From positions 12,992,475 to 13,056,474 of the forward strand of contig AP025071.1 of assembly GCA_036186865.1 (NCBI GenBank): 64,000 nucleotides of DNA. Direction: 5' to 3'. Shown here piece by piece: positions 32,602 to 44,393 of the stretch (within the stretch, counting starts at the first letter, position 1; every line of letters begins with the position of its first letter). This stretch comes from Eustoma russellianum (Eukaryota; Streptophyta; Magnoliopsida; Gentianales; Gentianaceae). The translations under genes were made by a program, and so were the position numbers. The notes beneath the pieces were generated by a model. The model made no database searches and was not told where the DNA came from. It saw nothing but the letters and a program-made list of their open reading frames with translations.

Positions 32602-34475
32602 TCAATCCTTTGAAAATGTCCCTTTTGGTACCCACATTTGGGTGACCTTTCTAGGTCTTCCAAAAGGTGAGAAAGGTGATGAGAAGGCAACATAATATAT
32701 GTTAGGGACAAATGCGTTTGGCCTTTGGCCAAGAATCCCATCATGCATATAATATGGTTTTCGTTTTTGGTTCGCATGTGCGTGACGTGATCTAGATGCA
32801 TTTTTGTGATATGAGTGTCGCGTATGCATCACTTGTTTCTTCTCATACCTATATGGCACATAATTATATTTTGCATGATGTGAAGAAGAAGCACATTGAG
32901 ATGTCATAAGAAAAGGCCTATGCGTCTTCTTAGATGCCACATATGTCTTTGATGCATCTAGTTTCTTAGATGGGATGAATTTAGTTGGTTTATTTTGTGG
33001 CCTACTTTTCTCAACGTATCCTAGTCCGGTTTTGTCACCGTCATGCTTTTGAGAAGAAATGATGTGATCTAGCATGTTCGATCTCGTATCAAATTGTTTC
33101 ACCTTTTTCTCTACATCCGCATTCCTTGATTTCAAGTTCGAAATTTCGGATTTCAATTCAGTGTTCTCGGATGTCAGTGATGAAATTTCAGACTTTAATG
33201 CATTGATGATGCATGATGACTCTTCTTTAGAATCGTTTAATTGAGCGACAAGATTTTCGTTAGAAGATTCTAACAATTTCTTGTCTTCAATTAATCGTTT
33301 CTTTTCTTTTGCAAGAGTCTTTGAAAACTTATGCAATTCTAAATATTGACTAAATAAATCATCATATGAACATTCAGAATCGGAATCAGAGTCAGAAGAT
33401 ACCTCATTTGATGCTTTAGATGTAAAGCATACTTGTGCCTTGTGTTCTTCTGTATCATCAGTCTCAGAGTCGGATGTGTCACTCCAAGTGGAGGCTTTGA
33501 ATGCTCTTCTCCTTTGCTTATGTTCTGAGACGAGTCTATTCTTGTTCCGATCCTTGTCAGGGTATTTGTTTGTTCGCATTTCTTTATTAGGGCAGTCATA
33601 TCGCATTCATAGCACTTTATTTCTTTATTTTTATTTTTATGATCCTTAGATGAAGTGGACTTATGTTTAATCGATTTTCTCAATATTTTTCTTAATCTTT
33701 TAGCCATCGTGATTAAGTCCTCATCATCGGAATCTATGTCACTATCATCTACGACGTATTCATTTGATTTGAATGCTATAGCCCTATCATTATTAGAAAT
33801 AGACTCAGAGTGTCTTAAGGCGAGTTTGTTTTCATATACCTTTAGTGATCCAATTAGTTCTTCCATTTTAATCGATTTGGTCTCTTTGCTTTCTTCTATA
33901 GCCGTTACTTTAGGGTCCCACTCGGATGGAAGGCTTCGCAAGACCTTTTGTACCTTTTCCTGCATAGTGAAGGCTTTGCCAAGAGACTCAAGAGAATTGT
34001 AGATGTTAGTCAAGCGTAAATCCATTTCAACAATAGACTCATTTGGCAATAATTTAAAGGACTCAAATGTGGACATAAGCATATTAATTTTGGACTCCTG
34101 TACTTGGCTAGTCCCTTCATGTTTCATTTCAAGAATATGCCACATCTCTTGAGCACTAGAACAATTAGACACATAACTAGCCTCACTTTTACTTAGGCCG
34201 TTTAATAGTAGTTGCATAGCCTTAGCATTCATACTAAGTTTCTTTTTATCATCACTCGTATATTCTTGTCTAGATTTAACAACTTCTAGTATGACTCCGT
34301 CTACAGTGGACAACTTAGATGGAACAAAAGGACCATCTTCTATAATTGACCAAAGATCAATGTCTATTGCCATAAAGAAAAGTTTCATTCTTACCTTCCA
34401 TTGAATGAAAGACTCACCGTCAAAAAGAGGAGGCCTTATGTTTGACATTCCTTCTTGCACGGTTGTGGTTGCCAT
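32602..34475 (-). pseudogene. gag: Sirevirus gag, frameshifted at the zinc knuckle
   Basis: Copia-type Gag (DUF4219/UBN2 family). It starts at 34475 (MATTTVQEGMSNIRPPLFDG, FIQWKVRMKLFFMAIDIDLW), with the UBN2 core around residues 80-230 (AMQLLLNGLSKSEASYV, MWHILEMKHEG, VLRSLPSEWDPKV). At about 33600 the zinc knuckle is damaged: KCYECDM in one frame and MRYDCPNKE in the next, so the middle of the CCHC motif is lost and the frame shifts. The second frame (33606-32602) has an acidic Ser/Asp stretch, a coiled coil of roughly 90 residues rich in Leu, Glu and Lys (ALKSEISSLTSENTELKSEI), GLGYVEKS, and ends in MWVPKGTFSKD. In complete Sireviruses WVPKG is near the gag-pol junction; here pol is simply absent. 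Confidence 0.9.
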
Positions 34476-34515
34476 CTCACTGAATCGTTGGATTCTTTGA
34501 AGTGAGTGTTCCTGC

Positions 34516-34527
34516 GCTCTGATACCA
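34516..34527 (-). promoter_or_regulatory. Sirevirus PBS
   Basis: TGGTATCAGAGC on the minus strand, two bases inside the 5' LTR. Confidence 0.95.
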
Positions 34528-34529
34528 AT

Positions 34530-37500
34530 TGTAGGATCTGCAAGGCACCACTAGAAGGGGGGGTTGAATAGTGGGTGCGGAAATTATGGTTTTTAAAATT
34601 TGTTTGAACCAAAAACTCAACTTCTGAAAACAGATTCGGTTTTTAGGACCAGTTTTAAAACGTTTTTAAAACCAGGTTAGAGGTCTCCAAAAATTATGAA
34701 ATTTTGAGAGAACTTAGCCTCAGATGTTATGAGGGTCCCCTAAAAATTTCAAATTAAAATTCAACCTTTAACCCCTTCAAAAACCGTTGGTACTCAGATT
34801 GTGCAAATCTACCAGAAACGGTAGATGGTTTTGAAAAATTAATTCCTATTTGCGTGAACGTCCAAATGATCTGAAAATTTGACCAATAACTCCTCACACA
34901 CTATATTTAAATGGGTTGAAACAGTTTTGGAAAATTCGTTTGGGAAGTAGGTCAAATACAATCAAAATCTCAACCTTTGCAAGTCTGAAAATCAGACTGC
35001 ACTAGTCTCAGAACTTTTGATGTTTGATTGACTTATACTTATCCAAAAGGGTTGAAACTTGTACCAAATTAACCCTAGAACGTGTGAGTATGTTTATGGA
35101 AATTTTTATAATTTTTGGAAATCGTTTACTATTTTTAAGAACGTGAACAAATCGGATAAACAGTGCAGAAACTGAAAAGTAAATGCTGAAAGTAAATTGC
35201 ACCGAGAATTTTATACTGGTTCGGTTATAAACAACCTACTCCAGTCTTCAAGGAACACCTTCCTTGGTTCACACTAATCACACACACGCAGTACACCTTA
35301 CCGCAGGGTTGATAGAGTTACACCTAACTCCAACCCTTTACAAACCTTGTATGTCGAGTACAATTCACACGAACACCACCACCTCGCTAGAATGAAGATT
35401 GATCACACCTTGATCAATCTTTTACAAAGATGTATGAATGGTGGTTTATCTCAAGCCTATTCAAGATTGAAAGAATATGAATACAATAGGCTTACAAGAA
35501 GAAAGAAAGAAAGAGATAATGTAGAAGAAGAACTAGGCTTTTGATCACTTTGATTTTGCAATGCTTGGCCTTGTTTTGTTTGCTCTCTTCTTTTCCTTTT
35601 TAAGCTTGCAGCCGTCCCCCTATGGCATGTCTCCCTCTTGAAAATTATCTTTTAAGTCCTTGAGAGAGTGTAAGACATCATTGTGACAATGCCTTGCTTA
35701 CTTGGCATCTTCCTATTGGATCATCATTTAGTCTTCGCTTACTTGGCACCTCCTTATTGGCTCAATGTTGTCAACATGATGACATGGAAAAAATCTGAGA
35801 TTACCACTTTAAACATGTGCCAATATCAATCATAAAATCATACCATAAGTCAAGAGATACACCATAAATTGCAAGACAATAAAATTCTTCCATATTCATT
35901 GAGAAAATCGGCCATTAAGGTGTCTTGCCATGCTGAATTTTCAGCATGTGCATCAAGGGAATAAAGTCTAAATCATTACCATTTTTCTTTGAATTTTCAC
36001 CATAAAAATGAATCAACAATACATGGTAAGTCTTGATAACAATTGAGAAATGAATTTGGACACAAAGTAGACTTAGAATTCGGCCACCATCACTTCAGAC
36101 ATGCTGAAAAATTTCAGCATGTGTGATATGTAGAATATCACACTTAATTACCTTACATAATATTCAAATCATTTTCATAACATCTTCAATTAATCCTCAC
36201 AATTCAAGAAACACAATATATGTATTTTAATCTTAAAATTTCGGCCATGATAATGTTAGTGTGCTGAAATTTTCAGCATGTGACATAAGAGAGATATATG
36301 TTGAATACTTACCTTTTGTAGCTTCTCTCTTTGATTCATCAATATTGTATGATTGATCCTTGACCAATCAATATGCCAACAAGGCTCCATATGTGCTCCA
36401 TCTCAGCTGTATGTAACGTTGGATGATGTGTAACATGTGCTGAAATTTATTTTTGCTAACTTTGTAAAATAGTGCACATTTAATAATACACACATGTAAT
36501 ATTCCAATCAGCCCTTAATTTAATTTTCTAGAACACTTTAAGATGTATATCATATGTAAAAAGTGTCTAGATACGTGTCACATGATGTTCAAGAAAAACG
36601 TTCCATGTTATGTGCGTAGAAAAACGAATTTTCGATATTTATTGATTACCCGATTTTTCTCTAATTTAAATTCCAACTTTTGCACATGTTATATATATTA
36701 TGTTATACATAATATATATAATATATACTTTAAATCTCAGCACTTGGCTGGTTTAAAGTGGTACCATTAGCATATGACAAAATTAAACTTGGAATCTTCA
36801 CATTTTGGCCTTAATGTGGAGTAATTTGTGTGTGCCAACATGGAAAGTATTTTTGGCTGATTATATCATGTATGGCACGAAAATATCATCATATTTTGTT
36901 GTATATGGGCTGGCCATTTATTTATGGCAAGTACGTGACACGTTGGCGAAGTTTCGGTATTCGCCCGATACGACAAATTTCGGTTTAGAACCTTTTATCA
37001 TGTTGTATTTAATTTGTCATCACCATATCTTATATCATATGATATAAGACCTGAATATACTCATAAATATGAGTTAAGTATAGTGGTGTGACATTAACGT
37101 ACGTACGTAAAATATATAACGTGTCGGCAGTACGTTGGAATACATGTGTATGTGCCTTTATTTAAAAAATCTGAAAATATGTATAATATATGTGTATTTG
37201 GCGTGTACATTTATGGATGGAGAGGAGGAGAAGACTTTCCTTCTTTAGCCTTGTTGCCTTTGTGCCTTTTCCAAATGAATCTTCCTTTAATGAACTACTT
37301 AGTTTATTAAACTAAGTACTTCACTTAATGAACTAGTTGAGTTTATTAATGGTGGCACCTGAAAATAGTATAAACACAACAAATGTTTGCCATATGATGT
37401 AAGCTTTAATGCTTCATGGCTCGTTAGTACGGCAACATAATATATAAGCTAAATAAGGCAAGTAATGGGAAGTTATCATGCATACATGTACGTATTTATA

Positions 37501-37576
37501 TATGTATACGTTTATACATATATATAAACATTCAAATTGCTTATTTTGAAATCACTCAAACCCTCTTATCTCTACA
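34530..37576 (-). repeat. Sirevirus 5' LTR
   Basis: 3,047 bp, partner of 29290-32335, with about 33 mismatches including one single-base indel. It is the promoter-bearing LTR of the element. Confidence 0.95.
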
Positions 37577-37581
37577 GTAAT
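37577..37581. repeat. Target-site duplication, right (GTAAT)
   Basis: Identical to 29285-29289. Confidence 0.95.
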
Positions 37582-37749
37582 TTCTGCTCATAAGCCTGTT
37601 TAGGCATCTTTCAATTGTTTAAATATATTATGATGCAGTTTGTTTAGTTGCGTTAGTTAAGTAAAACTAGAAAATCCAAGAAGTGTGTGCTTGTATCTTT
37701 GTTGTAGGCAATCCGTGCCTTAGATTCTGTTTTTGTCTTCTTTCTTTGA
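37582..37749 (+). other. Leader of interrupted gypsy element, right remainder
   Basis: Continuation of 28627-29284 after removal of the Sirevirus. No gene. The border at about 37749 is where similarity to the 43.1-kb LTR begins. Confidence 0.5.
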
Positions 37750-37967
37750 TTGAAACCATCATCCATTAGTATAAAATCAGTTCAAACATGCACCAAACAA
37801 CATATACAACATGTCCTAGGGTTTGTTAGACTATAAGAGACGTTAACTTGCAATTATGAATGGTCAGATGACCCTTAAACGTTCATACAAGTGTGACATG
37901 CCCTAGAGAACTAACAAGTGCATTATTTGACATGCTTGACATGTTGATGCCTCATAGGCATGCATCA
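37750..37967 (-). repeat. Gypsy LTR start (3' LTR of minus-strand derivative), truncated
   Basis: On the minus strand starts TGATGCATGCC at 37967 and matches 43302-43085 almost base for base (blocks AGGGCATGTCACACTTG and CCTAGGACATGTTGTATATG). Only about 218 bp remain; the rest of the LTR is gone. Confidence 0.8.
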
Positions 37968-37982
37968 TTCCCTTACCCTTTG
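37968..37982 (-). promoter_or_regulatory. PPT of minus-strand gypsy derivative
   Basis: Minus-strand CAAAGGGTAAGGGAA, preceded by GATTCGAGGACAAATCA, the DNA of the FDSRTN pol-tail motif. The same arrangement occurs at 13547-13583. Confidence 0.7.
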
Positions 37983-38295
37983 AAAATGATTTGTCCTCGA
38001 ATCTAAACATCAATCAGAGATAGGATACAAGGATGTACACATATGTTCAACTCCACTTGAATTAATTATGAACATTATAAAACAGTAGGGTCAAGATGAT
38101 ATACCTTTGTGCACCCTTATCTTTTCCAACGATAGATAAAGGTGTGTACACGTTTCCTAAAGTGTGTAGGATGTACCAAAAGTAAGATACCAAAAATTTT
38201 ACACCAGGAACATCCCATTAAGTAAAACAACATCCAAAAGACATATTGCATCATTTTTACATCAAATGTACATGTTATACGCACATGAGCAATAT

Positions 38296-39541
38296 TTAGA
38301 CTAGTTGTAATGAATGAGATGCCAGCATAAAAATATATTCAACTAGATCAGGGCTAGGTGACGTTTCAGCGATGCCTTCATCTAGGGTGAATAAGTCAAG
38401 TAATTCATCAACTAGATCATCCAAGGTTTTATGTTCATGTGTAGCTGATTTCTTTTCAAAGATAACATTATCAAGTTCTACATCAAGTCATCATCATCAT
38501 CATCATCATTCGTACCCAGTATATCCCAATGACAGCAAAAGCTATCGCTAGGTTCTGGGGAGAGTAAGTGGCAGGCAAACAATACCTCTGTCCCAAGGGA
38601 TAGAGAGTTTGCTTCCAATAAGACCCGCGGCTCTATATGTGCATGCATAAATGATACAATAAGAGAGATATGATGTGCTAGTGTGTTAGTGAGGGAATTC
38701 AAGAAATACAAAGAGATGTTCTAATCAAGTAGACTATCTAATTCAACTAGCAAATCATCATATGGATCTAGTTTCTCAATGTCATCTTATAGGCACAACT
38801 ACATCAATGTCATCGATACAAAGTTTAGGATGTATGTTATTTTCTAACCCAAAAATAAGCATATCAGCAATATGCAAATGATGCATAGAGATTTCATTTA
38901 TATGCACGTCAAAGTTTAAAACATTATCAGACAAAGTGTTATCATGTTCAATATCAACTGTAAGCATATTGGTAACACTTTGTAAACCACCAATTTCTAT
39001 CTCAAGTGAAGTATCTTCTTCAAATTCAGAAGCTTCATATGGTCGAACATGCATATTATGTAAAGGAATTTCAGTTTCATGCATGTCAGGGTTCAGTTTA
39101 AGCTCACACAAACCATCACTTTCAAATTCTTTAGGTTGCAACACATTATTTGTTTTAGAATCCTTTTTCATCGTTTGCAACATTTCATTAAGTTTATACA
39201 TTTCCTTTTCAAATGTGTCCATGTTCTCAATCAAGTTGCTTAACTTATCTGAATCAAGTTTAGGTTTGTTATTTTTAAATTTACATCAGTTCTGGTCATG
39301 CCCAAAGATTTGATTAAAACATGAAACAGTTAGGTTCCATTCAATGACTTTTGCCCTTTCAAACATGTCATTTAGTGATAAAAATGATTCTTCTAACATG
39401 CAATCGGCAATGTCTTTATTTAAACCAGCTATGAACCTAATCATGCTTAGTTCCTCATGTTCACTAACGTTAGCATAACACAAATCATTTAACATTTTAT
39501 TATAGTATGCTATAACATCTTTACTGTACTGAGGAATGGTT
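38296..39541 (-). pseudogene. Gag-like segment fused to acidic ORF of unknown function
   Basis: Minus strand. 39541-39286 encodes a gag-type capsid end (IRFIAGLNKDIADCM, SLNDMFERAKVIEWNL; compare FVHGLNREIV in element 1). After one stop the same frame continues (39234-38782) into an acidic stretch: MIENMDTFEKEMYKLNEM, EASEFEEDTSLEIEIGG, NEISMHHLHIADM. Frame changes near 38770 lead to a final part with seven consecutive Asp from an ATC repeat (38486-38506) and LDDLVDELLDLFTLDEG, ending at 38296. No protease, RT or integrase motif. Composition and placement between leader/gag and PPT resemble 12478-13519, but I cannot align the two by eye. Confidence 0.6.
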
Positions 39542-40230
39542 TAATACCTTGGAGTTTTACACCCCCAATATCTCACCCATAAACCATTCGTACCATTCGT
39601 GTGTCCAAAGGAGTTCATATGTTGGTTAAGGTCGTCATAGTCATTTCTATGACTTTCAACTCTCCAAATGGTTCTACGCATCACGTTTAATCAAAACAAT
39701 CAACCAAAGAAGAAAAAAACTGTGAGGTAACCAAGTTAGATCACAAGCAAGTAAATCAAACTATAACTTCAACAAAAAGTAACTTTCTACTTTAAATTGA
39801 CAATTGAATAAACAACAATCTCGGACTATCTAAGACTCAAAGAAGGATAGAAGTCAAGTGATGTTTCAGGCTGAATCAAGAAAGCTAATGGTTTGTTCAA
39901 GACAATCCTTTAACTTATTGTAAACTTTTATGCAATGTAAATAAAGTGAAAAGACGGTACATACACATAAGTGTTCAACAAGGGTTTATTCTAGGAACCT
40001 TTCAACAATAGTCAACGGTTTTGGTTGTAGGTATTTGTTTTTGCACAATTTTGATATATCCACTTTTGTGAATTTGGATTTTTGTACAAGGCTATATCTC
40101 ACTTTCTTTTTCAATCACTCATACGTCTTGCCTCTTGCTTTTTGACGTTAAATAGGCTTTTCTCTCAGTTTTCTTTCACATACAAGCCCTTATTGTTTTT
40201 CTTTGGCTTGCCTTTGTTTGTTTTGTGAGT
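39542..40230. other. Unassigned stretch, no gene
   Basis: Separates the gag N-terminus (40728-40231) from the gag-like end at 39541. I see no ORF, terminal repeat or similarity to the rest of the window; it may be a small insertion or unique internal sequence. Confidence 0.4.
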
Positions 40231-40728
40231 CTACTGCTCACTGCCTTTATGAGACATTGCCCACGGACTTTTACCATAAAACGTTGGAATGCTTATTTTT
40301 GTTTTCAGAAAATCGTCATCTTGTGGGGGAAGGGGATTTTGGCATCTTTGGTAACCACAGAGAGGGTGGTCATCAAAGTCATATTCATCTTGTTCAAATG
40401 GATGATAATCATCATTGTACCTTCTTAGAGCGTGTCTCCTTGGTTGATGTGGAGGAACAAACCTTCTTGGCTTGATGTGTGGTGGTCTTAGGTTTTCATC
40501 CTCAACTTCTTCTGGGGGAAGCCGTCTTGTTTGAGGCATGGGAGCAGCCCTGCTGATGCCTTGCCCGTCGCTCGTCTTTTCACTCCTTTCATCATCTTCC
40601 AACCTGTGTTTGATTACCTTGTTAATTTGCATGAGTTTTTTTAGCATTTCTAGCATTTGTTGTTGCGTGTTGTCAACAGTCTCGGCCTTCTTTGACTTGC
40701 TAGACGCGGAGTGAATGCTGCTCTCCAT
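40231..40728 (-). pseudogene. gag: Gypsy gag N-terminal fragment
   Basis: Starts at ATG 40728 (MESSIHSASSKSKKAE) and matches gag of element 1: DNTQQQMLEMLKKLM, HRLEDDERSEKTSDGQG, PHIKPRRFVPPHQPRR, RRYNDDYHPFEQDEYDFDDH, TKISIPTFYGK. It is open for 166 codons but leaves the homology after FYGK and stops at 40231, so the gag core does not follow. Upstream on the minus strand lie a leader, a PBS and an LTR in the right order. Confidence 0.85.
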
Positions 40729-41496
40729 GTCTTTCCTAAAGTGATCAAACAAAACGAAAAGAAAAGAAATTGTACAAAAACGTCTCAGTTTTTCCAAGGA
40801 TATTGTTTTTTGTTCAGGGGCAAAAAATTTGTGGGTTGGTTCTCTTTTGCCCACACTGTTGTTTTTTGAGCGAGACCGTGCAAGGAGCTTATCAATTTCA
40901 GCAAAGTAACATCAAATATGTAATGTTATGCAAGATGAATCTAAATGTGGGTGGATTTCGGTTGAGTTGAGATGATTAACCGAAACTAGGGTTTTGGGAA
41001 ATGAGGGTTTTGTTTTGGTTGTTTTCTCCCTTTTGGTGTGCAGTATGGTTTTGGGGATGGGGATTCACACGTATGATCAGCAAGATTGGAGCATGAAATC
41101 AATCACAATATGGATCAAAGATGCATACAATCATCATCAACTAAAAGCTTCGGTAGCGACTAGATGAGTTGAGACCTAGGTGGCTTTGTTGGCAATGACT
41201 ATAGTTTTAAAAAGCTGAATGTATCCTAGATGCAACGAACCCTACTTGTTCAAGTTTTATTAACGAAATTCAAGAATTTGACACCAAGGAATTGTAGAGA
41301 CTGACACTTGAATGATGAACAACAAGAACGAACAAAAATGCAAAAATGCAAGCAGACCTTAGGATGTTTTTTATATATATGGAAGACACAAATGATGTGA
41401 AGAATGGGGTAGAATGAAGGACTCAAAACTGGTTTTGAAATGAATGGACTCAAATGAAAAGAAAATGATAGAAGATGGTGGAATAGAGTAACATGC
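40729..41496 (-). other. Leader of minus-strand gypsy derivative
   Basis: No gene. Contains the reverse complement of the leader blocks seen at 11.5 and 16.45 kb (AACTAAAAGCTTCGGTAGC and CCTAGGTGGCT near 41.14-41.19 kb). Confidence 0.65.
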
Positions 41497-41508
41497 GCTC
41501 TGATACCA
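41497..41508 (-). promoter_or_regulatory. PBS of minus-strand gypsy derivative
   Basis: Minus-strand TGGTATCAGAGC, two bases from the LTR end CGCATCA at 41511. Confidence 0.9.
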
Positions 41509-41510
41509 AT

Positions 41511-42903
41511 TGATGCGTGCTAGATGTGGGCTCAAACAATTTCCACCTTCCAAATGTCCTTCACTAGGTATAGGAGGCACAAGGAAGAAGACTTCCCCTT
41601 GCTTCCTTAGTGAAACAAACGATTTGGATCAACGAGCAAGAACCAAGACTTCAAGATGGTCGTTGATCAGACAAACCAAATGGCCCTCCTGGATGGCACC
41701 TTAGAGCAATGGAAACACCTTCAAAACAATCAACTGTGAAGGATATTAACCTAGGTTTTTAATGCAAAACCAAGAAAACAAAGTCTCACAAGAATATGAG
41801 AAAATATCAAGATTTTATTTCATCAAAATTCTACCTTTGCTACACGCCCCAAGGGCTTTATTTATAGGCTGAAAGTCGTCCTTCTCAAGCCTCAAAATGG
41901 CTAGATATCATCTCAAATAAACTACCTAACAAGTGTTTAAAATTGAAACTTGTTTGAAATTCAAACTAAAACAAATTCTACATAAAATTTGAAATGCTTG
42001 TAGGTTGCCAACTTCTCTATATCCAGCCATGTATGATGAGTCAAAGAGGGTCTTGGAGACTTGATTTGATGTTGAGGAAGTGGTTGGAGTTGAATTCAAA
42101 GGTTGATTGAAGATTGAATCCAAATTGAATTTGAATTTGAATTCAAGTTTGGATTCAATTTTAATTTGTGATCTAATCTCCTTCCTTCTTTAAGATGGCA
42201 TGTGGAGTGATTCAGAAAGTGGTTGAAGTCTTTTCTTGTGTCGTGAAATTTAAGTCTCAAATTGGTTGGAACTTGAAATTCAAATCATGGTTGAATTTGA
42301 ATTCAAGTTTAACTTCAAGTTGATCTCCCTCTTTCCTCCAAGTTGGCGTGTGATTGATCTCCAAAGATGGTAGATGACTTGTCTTGTATCTTGAATTTCA
42401 AACCTCAGATTAGTTGGAACTTGAACTTCAAATCGTGTTTAAATTTGAATTCAAGTTTTAAATTCAATTTGATCTCCACTTTGACTACATCATGGCCGCC
42501 ACTATCCTTGTTGATTGAAGATAATTTTGAGCTATCTTTTGAAAAGAAATCCATCTTGATCAAGTCTTGAAAAACGCCACTTTTGAGTTTGTCTTTGTTG
42601 AGACAAACATTCTTCTCAAGACAAACATTCCTTTTGTCTCCATCCAGGGCATGCGTCTTTAAATCATCTTGTGGACCTCCATTTGGCATGGGAATTTTCG
42701 CATGTGCCTACTTTCCTACAACGCAAACACATAGAAACAAGGATCACAACAAAAAAACAAAGATTCAAAAAATAAAGAACACACGCTTGGGGGGGCAATG
42801 TTCATAGTGTGGGTTCAATGAGGTGAACCCAATGAGCCTTAGGTTCATCTTGAACATGCCTATACAAGAAGGTTCCAACTTGATGTCCAAGTTCTCTACT
42901 CAT
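41511..42903 (-). repeat. Gypsy LTR (5' LTR of minus-strand derivative)
   Basis: Reverse-orientation counterpart of 22299-23712: LTR end at 41511, TATAAATA (41859-41866), TTCAAATTCAA tracts (42100-42460), two GAATGTTTGTC motifs near 42600-42630, and pol-tail sequence (EVGTFLYRHVQDEP type) near 42850-42900. Its first bases are missing; at about 42903 it joins a different LTR start. Confidence 0.75.
41859..41866 (-). promoter_or_regulatory. TATA box of minus-strand gypsy LTR
   Basis: TATAAATA on the minus strand, same flanks as the plus-strand LTRs. Confidence 0.6.
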
Positions 42904-43302
42904 CATTTTCTAGGAAAGTGTTGAACATGAACATTGTAGCTTATCCTCTTATCTTTTACCTCAAGTTGGAAACACGTCAATTGGAGTTGTGGTTGGAGAG
43001 ATATGGCTGAAATACTAAGAAGGTGTCATCCTGTCAGCTTGTCCTTTCAACTCAACTTTGTGTTTGAACGTTTGGCCTTTGTTCAATCATGCTTCCTTGG
43101 CCTAAAATCAATTCAAACATACATTAAACAACATATACAACATGTCCTAGGGTTTGTTAGACTATAAAAGACATTAACTTGGAGTTATGAATGATCAGAT
43201 GACCCTTAAATGTTCATACAAGTGTGACATGCCCTAGAGAACTAACAAGTGCATTGTTTGACATGCTTGACATATTGTTGATGCCTCATAGGCATGCATC
43301 AC
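42904..43302 (-). repeat. Second-subfamily gypsy LTR start joined to the LTR at 41511-42903
   Basis: Minus strand starts TGATGCATGCC at 43302, like 37967, and continues through sequence matching 27.58-27.72 kb (AGCTGACAGGATGACACC, GATAAGAGGATAAGCTA). The composite with 41511-42903 suggests a recombinant LTR of about 1.8 kb. It is inserted in a plus-strand pol whose coding resumes at 43303. Confidence 0.7.
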
Positions 43303-44393
43303 TGTGTCCTCATGTTTTCTAGGTTTTGAATCACTGAAGGAACTGTATGCTAATGATCATGACTTTGGCAACATCTTTTATGCTTTTCAAGGGGCACCTT
43401 TTGAGAAATCCTACGTGCATGATGGATACCTCTTTAAGGAACAAAAATTGTGTGTGCCTCAATCTTCCATGAGAGAGATTTTGGTGAAAGAAGCTCATGG
43501 GAGTGGATTGATGGGATACTTTGGAGTATTTAAGACTTTAAAAACCCTTAAAGAACTTTTTTATTGGCCTCATATGCATGTGGATGTTGAGAAGATGTGT
43601 ACAATTTGTATTACGTGTAAGCAACCAAATCTAAGTCACAACCACATGGTCTTTATTTTCCATTGCCTGTACCAGATTCCCCTTGGATTGACCTCTCTAT
43701 GGACTTTATTTTAGGCCTACCTAGGTATAAGAGTGGATGGAACAGAGCCTTTCTTGTGGTTGACCGTTTTTCTAAAATGGCTCATCTCGTTGCATGTAAG
43801 AAAGTTGATGATGCTAATCATGCTGCCGATTTATTCTTTCATGAGATTGCTAGATTGCATGGCATGCCTAAGACAATTGTAAGTGATAGAGATAGAAAAC
43901 TTTTGAGTCACTTTTGGCGTGTTTTGTGGGCTAAGCTTGGTACTAACTTGTTGTTTTCAACCACTGCTCACCCACAAACTGATGGACAAACTGAACTTGT
44001 AAATCGTACTCTTTCATAATTATTGCGTGCCATTCTACAAAAGCAAATTAAAAGTTGCGAAGATTGTTTACCAGATATAGACTTTGTATATAATAGGAGT
44101 GTTCATCATGGTAAATTGAATAGTTCTTTCGAGATTGTGTATGACTTTAATCCGTTGTCTCCTTCGGATTTGATTCCCATCCCTGTGCACGAACGTTCAA
44201 GTCTAGATGGTAAACATAAAGCTGAAACCATTTAAAAATTACATAAAAAAATTAAACTCCAACTTGAAGAAAAGAATAAGGCATATGCACGAAGAAGTAA
44301 TAAGCATCGTAAAGAAATTTCTTTTGAACCAGGAGATTTAGTTTGGTTGCATCTCAGAAAAGAAAGGTTTCCTAAGGAGAGGAAAAAAACTAT
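43303..44393 (+). pseudogene. Gypsy element 3 integrase, split by LARD insertion
   Basis: Starts in mid-pol (SSCFLGFESLKELYANDHDFG). Integrase zinc site: the second His is Tyr (AHGSGLMGYFG), Cys pair kept (CTICITC). A frameshift near 43630 separates it from the core, which has Asp in SMDFIL, Asp in VSDRDRKL and Glu in QTELVN. TAA at about 44018 and 44233. It reads on through FEPGDLVWLHLRKERFPKERK and is cut at 44393 by the LARD; the reading resumes at 56681. Upstream RT and gag are absent because a minus-strand LTR sits at 43302. Confidence 0.85.

Larger units (their letters stand above)
29290..37576 (-). mobile_element. Gag-only Sirevirus (Ty1/copia), complete insertion
   Basis: 8,287 bp with exact GTAAT target duplications, two LTRs of about 3.05 kb (29290-32335, 34530-37576), PBS (34516-34527, minus strand), gag and a cluster of polypurine tracts. 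Multiple PPTs and a gag with a long coiled coil after the zinc knuckle are hallmarks of the Sirevirus genus. The internal region is only 2.2 kb, with no protease, integrase, RT or RNase H, so the element is non-autonomous. Counting line by line I find about 33 differences between the LTRs (about 1.1 %). At the often-used 1.3e-8 substitutions per site per year that is about 0.4 million years, an inference that rests on that rate. Confidence 0.9.

Noticed and set aside
38486..38506. Seven-Asp run as a functional acidic motif
   Set aside because: It is encoded by an ATC trinucleotide run and may be slippage, so I give it no functional weight alone.
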